A DNA stretch of 64,000 nucleotides from IMG/VR virus record IMGVR_UViG_3300006921_000009, positions 23,305 to 87,304 of that record; one strand, 5' to 3'. Both the position numbers and the translations under genes were made by a program. Shown one piece after another: positions 16,170 through 22,501 of the stretch. This DNA is from a virus. The notes beneath the pieces are model-generated. The model did not search any database and was not told the DNA's origin. It saw only the letters and a program-made list of their open reading frames with translations. The stretch's first letter is position 1, and every line of letters begins with the position of its first letter.

Positions 16170-16470
16170 CTGTTCTATTGTTGTATTCTTTTATAAATTC
16201 TACTATTGCTTGGTATATTACATCTATAGGCACGACGTTTTGTATGCTATAAAAATCCTTAATCATCTCACTATCATTAGAAATGTCAAGGCATTTTTGT
16301 ACTACGGGCATCAACCAAGCCCAAGAATATTTATATTGCATATCACTAGGAGTAGTTGGAGTAGCTACTTTTGGATGTTTATACCCTTCAGTAAAATATC
16401 CATATGCTGCAATACTGCAAGGTACTTTTGGTAACTCCATAAAGTCTGCTATTAATTTGTTACTTTCCAT
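16120..16470 (-). CDS. Hypothetical protein, first of a tandem paralog pair
   Basis: 116 residues, paralogous to the next gene: MESNKLIADFMELP, then YSWAWLMPVVQK, then QAIVEFIKEYNN. The C-terminal ~18 residues read through into the start of the downstream copy, a 50-base overlap that looks like the product of duplication with loss of the original stop. No catalytic motif visible. Confidence 0.65.
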   Translation of the reverse strand: MESNKLIADFMELPKVPCSIAAYGYFTEGYKHPKVATPTTPSDMQYKYSWAWLMPVVQKCLDISNDSEMIKDFYSIQNVVPIDVIYQAIVEFIKEYNNRTDGRKQINSGVYGYATN

Positions 16471-16499
16471 CTGCGTATACAGTTTGTTTGGTTTAATTT

Positions 16500-16536
16500 A
16501 AAAAGGGTAGTGAGAGGTTTTCTGTCACTACCCTAA
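16500..16536 (-). terminator. Intrinsic terminator after the T9SS-type secreted protein
   Basis: On the minus strand a perfect 10-bp stem (16525-16534 with 16504-16513; AGGGTAGTGA with TCACTACCCT) is followed by a run of T. It ends the transcript of the 451-residue gene. Confidence 0.85.
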
Positions 16537-16542
16537 TATTAA

Positions 16543-17898
16543 TTATTTTACAACTACAAACTTCTCTGATACACCATTAGCGTATACTTTAATAAGCATA
16601 ACGTTTTTTGGTAAATTATCAGTTGGAATCAATTGTCCCATTGTATTGTAAACTTTGAATGGTCCTTGACCTATAGTAATTTCCTCTTCTTCAATACCTG
16701 CACAATCTTGTACATCTATGTAGACTGTCAAAAACTCTGTACATCCATTAGTCATAGCTAATTCCAAAACGAATTGCGTATCTTCAGTATATGTAGAGTC
16801 TCCAAAGACTACTTCAAAACAATCAGTAACAGATTCTTGAGTGTAAACATTATCATTAATTGTTAAATCTAACGTTACAATAGAATCACATCCTGCTGCA
16901 TTTGTTGTAGTATAAGTTGTAGTGTCATTGGATGCTGTATAAGTAATTCCATCAATCCAAGTATATTCTCCACAAGCCGTAACTACATCTATTGATGTTG
17001 TTGAATTGTTGATAGTTAAATCCAAAAGGATTATTGAATCACAACCCGCAGCATTTGTAGTTGTCCATTCTACTTGGTCAGTTGAAGCAGTATAAGTGTT
17101 TCCATCTACCCAAGTAAAAGAATCACAAGCTTCCTGTACATCTATAGAATAAGTATTCGTACACGGTTCAGCACAAGTTAAAGAGATAGCAAAGTCTCCT
17201 TGAGCAATACCATATCCACCAACTGAAATCTTATATTCAGCACCAGCTGTAGTAGGCATTGTAAGTTGAGAACTACTTGTCCCACAGGCAGTAAAGTTAT
17301 CATCATTAGCTGCAACTTGATTTCCCGCACAAGCATCATATACTCTTAAATAAGTATCAAAAGATGACCCGCATAAAGAAACAGTAGCTTCAGTACCAGT
17401 TCCTATGAAAGAGTACCAAACGTCTTCCCCGGAGTTAGTACTAGAACCCCCAAAACCAGAAGCAGTAGCATTGAATGTAGTTCCTGTTTCAGAATCTCCA
17501 CATTCAAGAAGAATAGCATCTGTACAGTTATCATTTGCAGGTGCAGGAGTTCCTATACATCCGTAACCGAATGTGTTTGAGTTATCTGCTCCTGAAGTTA
17601 ATTCAGTACCGTCACTTGCTAATGCAATAGACCAAGAATTCTCATAAGAATAAGACCCAGCAGTATAAATTACATCTATACATCCTGACAAATCAAAACA
17701 TAAGTCATAAGTAACACTTTCTGTGCCATTTCCTGGGACCCAAAGACCAATTCCGTCGTAATCTACACCATCTATTGTTAAAGAACCTCCGTTCCACGTA
17801 TCTCCGTATGAATCAGTTAAAGTTAGGGTTACATCAGTACATTGGCTGTAAGATGCAGAGCTCAGCATTAGAGCTATTGCTATAATTGTTGTTTTCAT
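16543..17898 (-). CDS. Secreted repeat protein with type IX secretion-like C-terminal domain
   Basis: 451 residues. A Sec signal peptide (MKTTIIAIALMLSSASYSQ) is followed by a beta-rich region, a domain at about 120-245 like those of Bacteroidota surface proteins (NDNCTDAILLECGDS...DVWYSFIGTG), and two ~46-residue repeats (about 250-343), each with AC-x2-[FY]TW and NAAGCDSI. The last 40 residues (FKVYNTMGQLIPTDNLPKN...LIKVY...KFVVVK) match the pattern of type IX secretion C-terminal sorting domains, which direct cargo through the host outer membrane to the surface. No enzyme motif. It has its own terminator and lies beside lipoprotein genes. Such a cargo in a phage is unusual; surface masking, receptor blocking or adhesion are possible roles. 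Confidence 0.8.
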   Translation of the reverse strand: MKTTIIAIALMLSSASYSQCTDVTLTLTDSYGDTWNGGSLTIDGVDYDGIGLWVPGNGTESVTYDLCFDLSGCIDVIYTAGSYSYENSWSIALASDGTELTSGADNSNTFGYGCIGTPAPANDNCTDAILLECGDSETGTTFNATASGFGGSSTNSGEDVWYSFIGTGTEATVSLCGSSFDTYLRVYDACAGNQVAANDDNFTACGTSSSQLTMPTTAGAEYKISVGGYGIAQGDFAISLTCAEPCTNTYSIDVQEACDSFTWVDGNTYTASTDQVEWTTTNAAGCDSIILLDLTINNSTTSIDVVTACGEYTWIDGITYTASNDTTTYTTTNAAGCDSIVTLDLTINDNVYTQESVTDCFEVVFGDSTYTEDTQFVLELAMTNGCTEFLTVYIDVQDCAGIEEEEITIGQGPFKVYNTMGQLIPTDNLPKNVMLIKVYANGVSEKFVVVK

Positions 17899-17929
17899 AT
17901 TTATTTGTGTTTATTGGTTACAAATTAAA

Positions 17930-18008
17930 AAGCATCCATCCGGTGTCACTTGGTTAAGATTCTCTATGCAAATCTGTGGGCGGTTTTATTCCCATCTTTA
18001 GGATGCTT
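17930..18008 (-). terminator. Extended terminator-like structure with 8-bp closing stem
   Basis: Minus strand: AAGCATCC (18008-18001) pairs with GGATGCTT (17937-17930) across 63 nt and is followed by TTTAATTT. An inner AGATT/AATCT hairpin lies inside. It can terminate the transcript of the small membrane-protein gene that ends at 18029. The enclosed length is more than a terminator needs. It is tRNA-sized but lacks a T-loop. Confidence 0.5.
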
Positions 18009-18028
18009 ATTTGTGAGTGTTAGGTATA

Positions 18029-18268
18029 TTACCTTACTTTGATTCTGTAAACTTTCAGGCACTTGCTTTTTCTAACACCGTGCTTTCTGTTGAATCTTCG
18101 TCTTCTTCTTTTGTGTTTATCTTGGTTAATCTCAGTAGCCAGTGTGCTATTCTGTAGATCAACGTCCGATACTTCCGTTGTAGATGCATTAACATTACAA
18201 CAGTAAAAGATAGTAAATAGTATTACCATCATTATGAGCCTTACAGCTCCCATATTTCTTATAATCAT
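18029..18268 (-). CDS. Small exported basic protein
   Basis: 79 residues from ATG at 18268 (MIIRNMGAVRLIMMVILFTIFYCCNVNAS); this start avoids overlap with the lipoprotein gene, while a longer frame would add 14 residues. Residues 9-25 form a signal peptide or membrane anchor, possibly cleaved after NAS. The C-terminal third is extremely basic (KHKRRRRRFNRKHGVRKSK). It could bind nucleic acid or negatively charged envelope polymers. No family recognised. Confidence 0.55.
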   Translation of the reverse strand: MIIRNMGAVRLIMMVILFTIFYCCNVNASTTEVSDVDLQNSTLATEINQDKHKRRRRRFNRKHGVRKSKCLKVYRIKVR

Positions 18269-18278
18269 AATACTTAGT

Positions 18279-18617
18279 TTATTTAGTAAATAGTAATTCG
18301 CTTTCTCCATTCATAATTAATGTATTACCATTATTAGCTAAATAAAATCCATAAGCGTCCGAATTGTTTAGTAGAGCAGTATTATTAGTAGTCCACGTTA
18401 TCTCTGAATACACACCATTGTTGGTAAGTTTGTTATCAGATATATTGTACTGCAAGCTGCTCCAACTTGGTACATTTCCGTCTACTGTATTTAACACCCA
18501 ATCTCCATCAAATGTAGTAACATTTAACTGGACAGGTGCTGTTGGTTTAATATCTTCCTTTCTACAAGATGTAGCAAGTACGATAAGCATCATTGATGCA
18601 ATTAAAGTTTTAGTCAT
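18279..18617 (-). CDS. Bacteroidota-type lipoprotein, lipocalin-like
   Basis: 112 residues. A signal peptide with lipobox LATSC is followed by RKED, giving acylation at Cys18. The mature part (FDGDWVLNTVDGNVP...NGNTLIMNGESELLFTK) resembles small lipocalin-like 'GxW' lipoproteins of Bacteroidetes. It is related in layout to the lipoprotein at 18931-19320. It probably sits on a host membrane. Function is unknown; phage lipoproteins often block superinfection or receptors. Confidence 0.7.
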   Translation of the reverse strand: MTKTLIASMMLIVLATSCRKEDIKPTAPVQLNVTTFDGDWVLNTVDGNVPSWSSLQYNISDNKLTNNGVYSEITWTTNNTALLNNSDAYGFYLANNGNTLIMNGESELLFTK

Positions 18618-18642
18618 TGTGATGAATTTAAAGGTTAAAGTA

Positions 18643-18665
18643 AGGGGAAGAACTATTCCTCCCCT
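18643..18665 (-). terminator. Intrinsic terminator-like hairpin
   Basis: Minus strand stem AGGGGA/TCCCCT (18660-18665 with 18643-18648) with a short loop, followed by TACTTTAACC. It would end the transcript of the 59-residue gene at 18730-18909. Confidence 0.5.
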
Positions 18666-18729
18666 ATAATGTTACTCTGTACACATACCTATTAGGCATA
18701 TACATAAAGCTGTAATTGTAATAATCATT

Positions 18730-18909
18730 CTATTTAGTTTCTACCTTATCTAATGATAATACAGGTAATTTGTAGACACGAACCTTACGAGTATATCCTG
18801 GGTTACGTTGTCCAAATTGGTCTATAGCTTTGTCTGATGACTCTGCTAATACTCTGTCTCTCACGAATTGACCTCTGTCATTCGTTGCTATTACTTTGTA
18901 TACTGGCAT
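18730..18909 (-). CDS. Small basic hypothetical protein
   Basis: 59 residues from ATG at 18909 to TAG at 18730 (MPVYKVIATNDRGQFVRDRV...). It reads as an alternating beta/alpha small protein with a basic patch (YTRKVRVYK). No family recognised. It lies between two lipoprotein genes on the same strand. An 18-codon hydrophobic frame follows directly (18672-18728) but is too short to call. Confidence 0.55.
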   Translation of the reverse strand: MPVYKVIATNDRGQFVRDRVLAESSDKAIDQFGQRNPGYTRKVRVYKLPVLSLDKVETK

Positions 18910-18930
18910 CTCTTCAGTTTTAAATTAATA

Positions 18931-19320
18931 CTATTGTCTTTCTAATAGTAAAACTAAGTAATCAGTTGAGCCAGGGTTTGTTGACCAAATTCTCATCTGA
19001 TTATTACTACCTTCCTCAAAAGTCCAAGTAAACCCATCAACAATTGCTTCTGTTTCTGAGTTCCATACACAAGGATAAGTAGTACCAAGCATTGTTATTG
19101 TTGTAGACCCATAAGTTAACTCAACTACACCTTGTAATGTAGTAAAGGGTAAAGTAGTACCATTTTCTACACCATCATATCCTAATAGATTCCAAGTACC
19201 ATTTACGAATGGTTCTGTAATAACTACTGGTAAAGGTGTAGGTTCATTTGGTTGAATGTTCTCTTTCTTGCACGACGTAAACGATACGATTACTGTCAGC
19301 ATAATAATTAATTGTTTCAT
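18931..19320 (-). CDS. Bacteroidota-type lipoprotein, lipocalin-like
   Basis: 129 residues. Signal peptide plus lipobox SFTSC (acylation at Cys17), then KKENIQPNEP as a linker and FVNGTWNLLGYDGVENG, a lipocalin-like 'GTW' start. It ends with YLVLLLERQ, a beta strand. It shares architecture and the C-[RK]KE-[ND]I-[KQ]P segment with the product of 18279-18617, so the two are likely diverged duplicates. Likely membrane-attached; function unknown. Confidence 0.7.
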   Translation of the reverse strand: MKQLIIMLTVIVSFTSCKKENIQPNEPTPLPVVITEPFVNGTWNLLGYDGVENGTTLPFTTLQGVVELTYGSTTITMLGTTYPCVWNSETEAIVDGFTWTFEEGSNNQMRIWSTNPGSTDYLVLLLERQ

Positions 19321-19349
19321 TTGTAAGTTTTTGTTTTAAAGTTAAAGTT

Positions 19350-19388
19350 AAAAAATAAGCACAACATTGTTTACCTGTAATTGTGCTG
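19350..19388 (-). terminator. Intrinsic terminator
   Basis: Minus strand stem AGCACAA/TTGTGCT (19381-19387 with 19358-19364) followed by TATTTTTTAAC. It ends the transcript carrying the 36- and 67-residue genes. Confidence 0.75.
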
Positions 19389-19407
19389 CGCTCGTTTATG
19401 TTTGTTG

Positions 19408-19518
19408 TTATGTCATACTTGTTAATGCTACTGCTGTTAGTCCTAATCCAAGTCCCAACACAATAGTTACTCCATAGGCTATAAGCTCTATGATAAATCT
19501 TTTGTTAATCTCTCTCAT
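19408..19518 (-). CDS. Single-pass membrane micro-protein
   Basis: 36 residues from ATG at 19518 (MREINKRFIIELIAYGVTIV...). Residues 8-32 form one transmembrane segment after a positively charged start. It overlaps the end of the 67-residue gene by 14 bases and is followed by a terminator, supporting it as the last gene of a short operon. No family recognised. Confidence 0.5.
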   Translation of the reverse strand: MREINKRFIIELIAYGVTIVLGLGLGLTAVALTSMT

Positions 19519-19708
19519 TTGTTTCTTCTTTAAGTTCTAAAATCGCTTTTAGTTCATTTACATTAAGTTTAGAATAAATCTCAGAAAGCTTAAATCTAAA
19601 TTGTTTAGGCTCTTTTTGATACTTACCACTCTCCACAAAACTATTTCTTCTATACAGTTTAGTATCTAACAGGGTAAGCTTAGTAATGAGTTTTCTCTTC
19701 TCTTCCAT
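19505..19708 (-). CDS. Small helical hypothetical protein
   Basis: 67 residues, Lys/Glu-rich and helical (MEEKRKLITKLTLLDTKLYRR...LNVNELKAILELKEE). No recognised domain. It overlaps the 36-residue membrane protein gene downstream. The upstream 290 bases are gene-free and contain a 15-bp direct repeat (19744-19758 and 19816-19830). Confidence 0.55.
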   Translation of the reverse strand: MEEKRKLITKLTLLDTKLYRRNSFVESGKYQKEPKQFRFKLSEIYSKLNVNELKAILELKEETNERD

Positions 19709-19743
19709 TAGTCTTCGTATTAAAGTTTAGTTATATTAGTGTC

Positions 19744-19830
19744 TCTGTGCCATTTCTTGTGCGGCAGAAAGAAAAAACAAAAACTCTCCATTCTAATAGG
19801 TCAAGTTTAAGTTTTTCTGTGCCATTTCTT
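19744..19830. repeat. 15-bp direct repeat, 72 bp apart, in a gene-free gap
   Basis: TCTGTGCCATTTCTT occurs at 19744-19758 and 19816-19830, with partial similarity continuing downstream of both. A 72-codon rightward frame (19747-19965) spans them, but it is low-complexity, against the local gene direction, and lacks a convincing ribosome-binding site. I therefore treat this as non-coding, possibly two protein-binding sites. The rest of 19709-19998 shows nothing else. Confidence 0.45.
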
Positions 19831-19982
19831 ATGGTGCGTCAAAAAAGAATGCAATACCACAATGGTACTACATTATTTTGTTACGAGTTTGGGTTGGAAC
19901 ACATTTCAGATGTGGTTACGCAACCGTTAATTTCTATAAACATTGTGATGATATTTAAAGGTTAATAAATAATTTAATAAGT

Positions 19983-20010
19983 AAAAAAAGAAGAGAACCT
20001 AAGCTCTCTT
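19983..20010 (-). terminator. Intrinsic terminator overlapping a gene's 3' end
   Basis: Minus strand stem AAGAGA/TCTCTT (20005-20010 with 19991-19996) followed by C and seven T. The stem begins inside the last codons of the 106-residue gene. Confidence 0.8.
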
Positions 20011-20319
20011 AAAAATATCATACCAACCTTGTAATACCCAAGGTTCTCTACATATTACAAAAGCATTTTCATACTTCCAGTATCTTTTGTTGATATGAAT
20101 ACAGTCTAAGTCTTTAACCATATCAGCTAGGACATCTTTATCAATGTCAAACTTTGATGGTAAATTGAACCCATAGATATACTCTGACTTTTCCCAGCTT
20201 GGCTGGTTTACTTCAACTGTATCTAAAAAGTTTAACTTTATTTCAGTTTGAAGATGTAATGTAATTCGGGAAACAAGTTTACTAACCTGTTCTTCCCATT
20301 GATAACCATAATAATGCAT
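19999..20319 (-). CDS. Hypothetical protein
   Basis: 106 residues, rich in Trp and Tyr (MHYYGYQWEEQVSKLVSRI...WEKSEYIYGFNLPSKFDIDKD...INKRYWKYENAFVICREPW). No known domain. It lies downstream of the SSB-like gene but is separated from it by a terminator at 20350-20374, so it may have its own promoter. It carries its own terminator. Confidence 0.6.
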   Translation of the reverse strand: MHYYGYQWEEQVSKLVSRITLHLQTEIKLNFLDTVEVNQPSWEKSEYIYGFNLPSKFDIDKDVLADMVKDLDCIHINKRYWKYENAFVICREPWVLQGWYDIFKRA

Positions 20320-20349
20320 AATAAATAAAGTTTAACAAGTTAATAAAGA

Positions 20350-20374
20350 AGGGGACAACACGAAGTCATCCCCT
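20350..20374 (-). terminator. Intrinsic terminator after the SSB-like gene
   Basis: Minus strand stem AGGGGA/TCCCCT (20369-20374 with 20350-20355), with inner GAC/GTC pairing, followed by TCTTTATT. Confidence 0.7.
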
Positions 20375-20381
20375 AATAATA

Positions 20382-20834
20382 CTAGTCTAATTGCTCTTCA
20401 GCCTCAGCAACTACCTCAGATGCCTCTTCTAAGAAAGAAGAAAAATCACATTTAGTAGATACAGAAGTAGCTTGAATAGGTGTAAGACCTACAACCATAA
20501 GTGCTTGCTCTCCTGACTTAGTAGTCACGTAATCAACATCAATGTGAACACGCTCTTTCTTAGCTGGACGGTAATCAGTATCTCTAATAGATAAAGACAT
20601 ACCTTGGTTAAGAGCACCATTAATATCTCCTGCAGTCAAAGCTTTCTTAGCTTCGTTCATTTGATAAGGTGTCATAACATTGAAGTTAGCAATAGCAACA
20701 ACTGAACCTCCGTTTGCAAGAGCTCTGTTAAAATCTCCACAGTTAGTAACTAATGCTACGTATTTTCCTGGAGCTGAAATTGGTGAGCGAGAACTTAAAA
20801 TGTTAATCGCATCTGTTTTTGTTAAGTTTGACAT
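20382..20834 (-). CDS. SSB-like protein with acidic C-terminal tail (putative)
   Basis: 150 residues from ATG at 20834 (MSNLTKTDAINIL); an 11-residue longer frame exists but has no better start context. It has a compact alpha/beta body (GKYVALVTNCGDFNRAL..., VHIDVDYVTTKSGEQALMVVGLTPI) and ends with an acidic tail (EEASEVVAEAEEQLD), like single-strand DNA-binding proteins whose tails recruit replication partners. It is the first sizeable leftward gene after the divergent switch region, with a long structured leader (20929-21049) and its own terminator, which fits an abundant early product. The OB fold is not proven. Confidence 0.45.
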   Translation of the reverse strand: MSNLTKTDAINILSSRSPISAPGKYVALVTNCGDFNRALANGGSVVAIANFNVMTPYQMNEAKKALTAGDINGALNQGMSLSIRDTDYRPAKKERVHIDVDYVTTKSGEQALMVVGLTPIQATSVSTKCDFSSFLEEASEVVAEAEEQLD

Positions 20835-20928
20835 AATGTCTAAAAGTATTGTGTGATGTCTAATCACGTATTGTATAAAATAAAACTATGACACTCTCGT
20901 AGTCACACACGTATTTTTAATGGTTTAT

Positions 20929-21049
20929 GGTAGCGACCTTACGCCTCCTCATCGGAATTAATGTAAGGGATTTACGCTACCAAATATCTTGAACTATCTA
21001 GAGCAACAACACGGTATAAGATTATCCTGTGTTACTAAAGTAATAGTTC
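20929..21049 (-). ncRNA. Pair of nested stem-loops in the leader of the SSB-like gene
   Basis: Two adjacent elements share a layout of a 7-bp outer stem enclosing an inner stem. Element 1: GGTAGCG/CGCTACC (20929-20935 with 20975-20981) around CCTTAC/GTAAGG (20937-20942 with 20963-20968). Element 2: GAACTAT/ATAGTTC (20991-20997 with 21043-21049) around AACACGG and CCTGTGTT (21008-21014 with 21026-21033). On the minus strand they lie about 95-215 nt upstream of the start at 20834, suitable for leader regulation. No known RNA family recognised. Confidence 0.45.
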
Positions 21050-21061
21050 TAATGTCTAATG

Positions 21062-21166
21062 TTAATCTATTTTTCCAAAGCATTTAAGTAGTGTTAAACA
21101 TACTAATCCTGAACCACACAGGACTAGCATATTAATTGCACCACTTGTTAAAGTTAGTAGTACCAT
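21062..21166 (-). CDS. Membrane micro-protein
   Basis: 34 residues from ATG at 21166 (MVLLTLTSGAINMLVLCGSGLVCLTLLK). It is nearly all hydrophobic with a short polar C-terminus (KCFGKID), consistent with a single membrane span. It starts 4 bases after the stop of the 58-residue membrane gene, so they are likely coupled. Confidence 0.45.
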   Translation of the reverse strand: MVLLTLTSGAINMLVLCGSGLVCLTLLKCFGKID

Positions 21167-21170
21167 AATG

Positions 21171-21347
21171 TTATGAATTAGTTGAACAAAATGGTAACAG
21201 CCCTGTCATAAGTATTGTACATACTGCAGACCCGCCAGCTGGAATAAGATTACCATCAATATGGAATAATATGAATGTTAATGATAAGAATACCATAGCA
21301 AACACAAAACAAAGAAACATTGATGATTTAAAGAATGAACTTCTCAT
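21171..21347 (-). CDS. Small membrane protein
   Basis: 58 residues from ATG at 21347 (MRSSFFKSSMFLCFVFAMVF...). Two hydrophobic stretches (about 8-29 and 37-52) are joined by HIDGNLIPAGGS, suggesting a two-span hairpin in the inner membrane. It is the most upstream leftward gene visible, next to the hairpin array, so it may be among the first expressed. Its size and topology would fit a holin or host-membrane modifier, but that is only a possibility. Confidence 0.5.
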   Translation of the reverse strand: MRSSFFKSSMFLCFVFAMVFLSLTFILFHIDGNLIPAGGSAVCTILMTGLLPFCSTNS

Positions 21348-21427
21348 AATTGAAATTAGTTATAATAATTAAATAGTGATGAATAAAACATACGGTTAAT
21401 TGTATGAGTAATAGGGTGTGGGTTATA

Positions 21428-21893
21428 GAGACACAGTCTCACTATCTCAAAGAATAGTAATTTGTCCTAAATAATTCCACAAATGTCTAGTAGGTTTGGG
21501 GTTAGGTACTACTTAAGGACTTATTGTTGTGCCTACCTATTGCAACTCGTATTAACTACTCCGTAAGTTGCCTACGGACAGATGGAAATCTGCAATATTA
21601 CCAATAGATATCACGTCTGTAACGTACCGTCAGGAGAACAGAGGTGATATTAAGGTAATAGATATGTTTGTATGTATAAGGTGTTACGGGCTAGCAATCC
21701 CGCTCTGCTGACCACACGTCAACACTACATCATCATCCCCAGCCATAGGCGTAGACAACGAAGTTAATTGTAATTGCTTACAACATAACACAATTATAGT
21801 TTGCATCCAAGGAATATTAAGGACAATGCCCCCTCAGTAACCTACAAACTATGAATTTGTAAAATTTAATTTACAAAGACGGGGTACATCCCC
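21428..21893. ncRNA. Array of consecutive stem-loops in the divergent switch region
   Basis: The gene-free stretch 21348-22252 contains a chain of stems: GAGAC/GTCTC (21428-21440); GTCCTAA/TTAAGGAC (21464-21520) around AGTAG/CTACT; TCCGTA/TACGGA (21560-21578); CAGAT/ATCTG with a GGAA tetraloop (21579-21592); a long rod ATTACC/GGTAAT, ATATCAC/GTGATAT, TCTGT/ACAGA (21597-21659); GTGTT/AACAC (21681-21725) around CGGG/CCCG; TAATTGT/ACAATTA (21765-21796); ATAGTTTG/CAAACTAT (21796-21852); TTTGTAAA/TTTACAAA (21856-21877); GGGG/CCCC (21881-21893). It may be a leader RNA of the leftward operon, a large ncRNA, or an origin of replication. Strand undetermined. Confidence 0.5.
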
Positions 21894-21942
21894 ATAATTA
21901 TGAAGGGGTGGGAGTTGATTATAATTATAACACGCTTACATT

Positions 21943-21993
21943 TTCTCAGAAAAAATTTAAAAAATCCCAAAAAAAATTCCAAAAAAAATTTTA
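21943..21993. other. Phased A-tracts, possible bent DNA / origin or UP-like element
   Basis: Runs of A5-A8 separated by CCC or TTCC (AAAAAATTTAAAAAATCCC, then two A8 tracts) recur about every 10-16 bp. Such spacing bends DNA. It lies in the switch region between divergent modules, where an origin or promoter-activating element is expected. Confidence 0.4.
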
Positions 21994-22107
21994 CCACTTT
22001 ATGATCTACTATTAACTTTAGTTATGTAAGTGTCCACCATGAATTTTAATTAACCGGTAAAACATCTTAGAAAATTACACTATAAAACCAGGAAATAATA
22101 ATCCCCA

Positions 22108-22138
22108 GGTAAAGTATGCTCGTCATTTACCCCCTTTT
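22108..22138 (+). terminator. Possible rightward terminator hairpin
   Basis: GGTAAA (22108-22113) pairs with TTTACC (22126-22131), followed by CCCCTTTTATT. No rightward gene lies upstream, so it may instead insulate the divergent operons. Confidence 0.35.
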
Positions 22139-22192
22139 ATTCATTGAGTATGTGATCAAAGTAGAAATCAAAACTAAATGATTATCTTTGTG

Positions 22193-22200
22193 GGTGGTAT
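22193..22200 (+). promoter_or_regulatory. Bacteroidota-type -7 box TATCTTTG
   Basis: TATCTTTG fits TAnnTTTG. No TTG is found at the usual distance upstream. It precedes the 66-residue gene by 52 bases. Confidence 0.5.
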
Positions 22201-22252
22201 AAACTACTAACTTACCCCACCTACTAAATACAAAACTTAAACACTAAACACT

Positions 22253-22453
22253 ATGGAACACATTTATTATGCAGACTACTGCTATGGACAACCTGTTTAT
22301 CTACGGACAGATCCTGAACAACTACCTAGAATAGTAACTAGACATGTAATCTCCAATACGGAAGTACAGTATGAGGTCACATGTGGCACACAAGTACTAC
22401 TTGTCCAGGGTATAGAACTATCGGAAGACAAGAATTTAGTATTGCATTTGTAA
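22253..22453 (+). CDS. Small hypothetical protein, first rightward gene
   Basis: 66 residues (MEHIYYADYCYGQPVYLRTD...). It looks beta-rich and may be a small barrel (PVYLRTDPEQLPRIVTRHVISNTEVQYEVTCGTQVLLVQGIEL), resembling host small proteins that recur in Bacteroidota phages and conjugative elements. A TATCTTTG box precedes it. A leftward 75-residue frame across the same DNA is a shadow. No function is assignable. Confidence 0.55.
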   Translation: MEHIYYADYCYGQPVYLRTDPEQLPRIVTRHVISNTEVQYEVTCGTQVLLVQGIELSEDKNLVLHL

Positions 22454-22470
22454 TTTTTTTTAGAAAAAGC

Positions 22471-22501
22471 TTGTGAGAACAGTTTAAATTTAGTATCTTT
22501 G
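22471..22501 (+). promoter_or_regulatory. Complete Bacteroidota promoter (TTG - 20 nt - TATCTTTG)
   Basis: TTG at 22471-22473 and TATCTTTG at 22494-22501, 20 nt apart. No ORF follows for 400 bases, so this promoter should drive a non-coding RNA. Confidence 0.75.

Noticed and set aside
17930-18008. Possible tRNA (79 nt, 8-bp closing stem)
   Set aside because: No T-loop (TTCRA) or D-loop, and no convincing anticodon loop on either strand.
18672-18728. 18-codon hydrophobic ORF
   Set aside because: Could be a membrane peptide but too short to support from sequence alone.
19747-19965. 72-codon rightward ORF in a leftward region
   Set aside because: Low-complexity, contains a DNA repeat, no good ribosome-binding site, against local gene direction.
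20945-20965. CCGATGAG resembling a hammerhead ribozyme core on the minus strand
   Set aside because: The CUGAUGA and GAAA core sequences are not both present.
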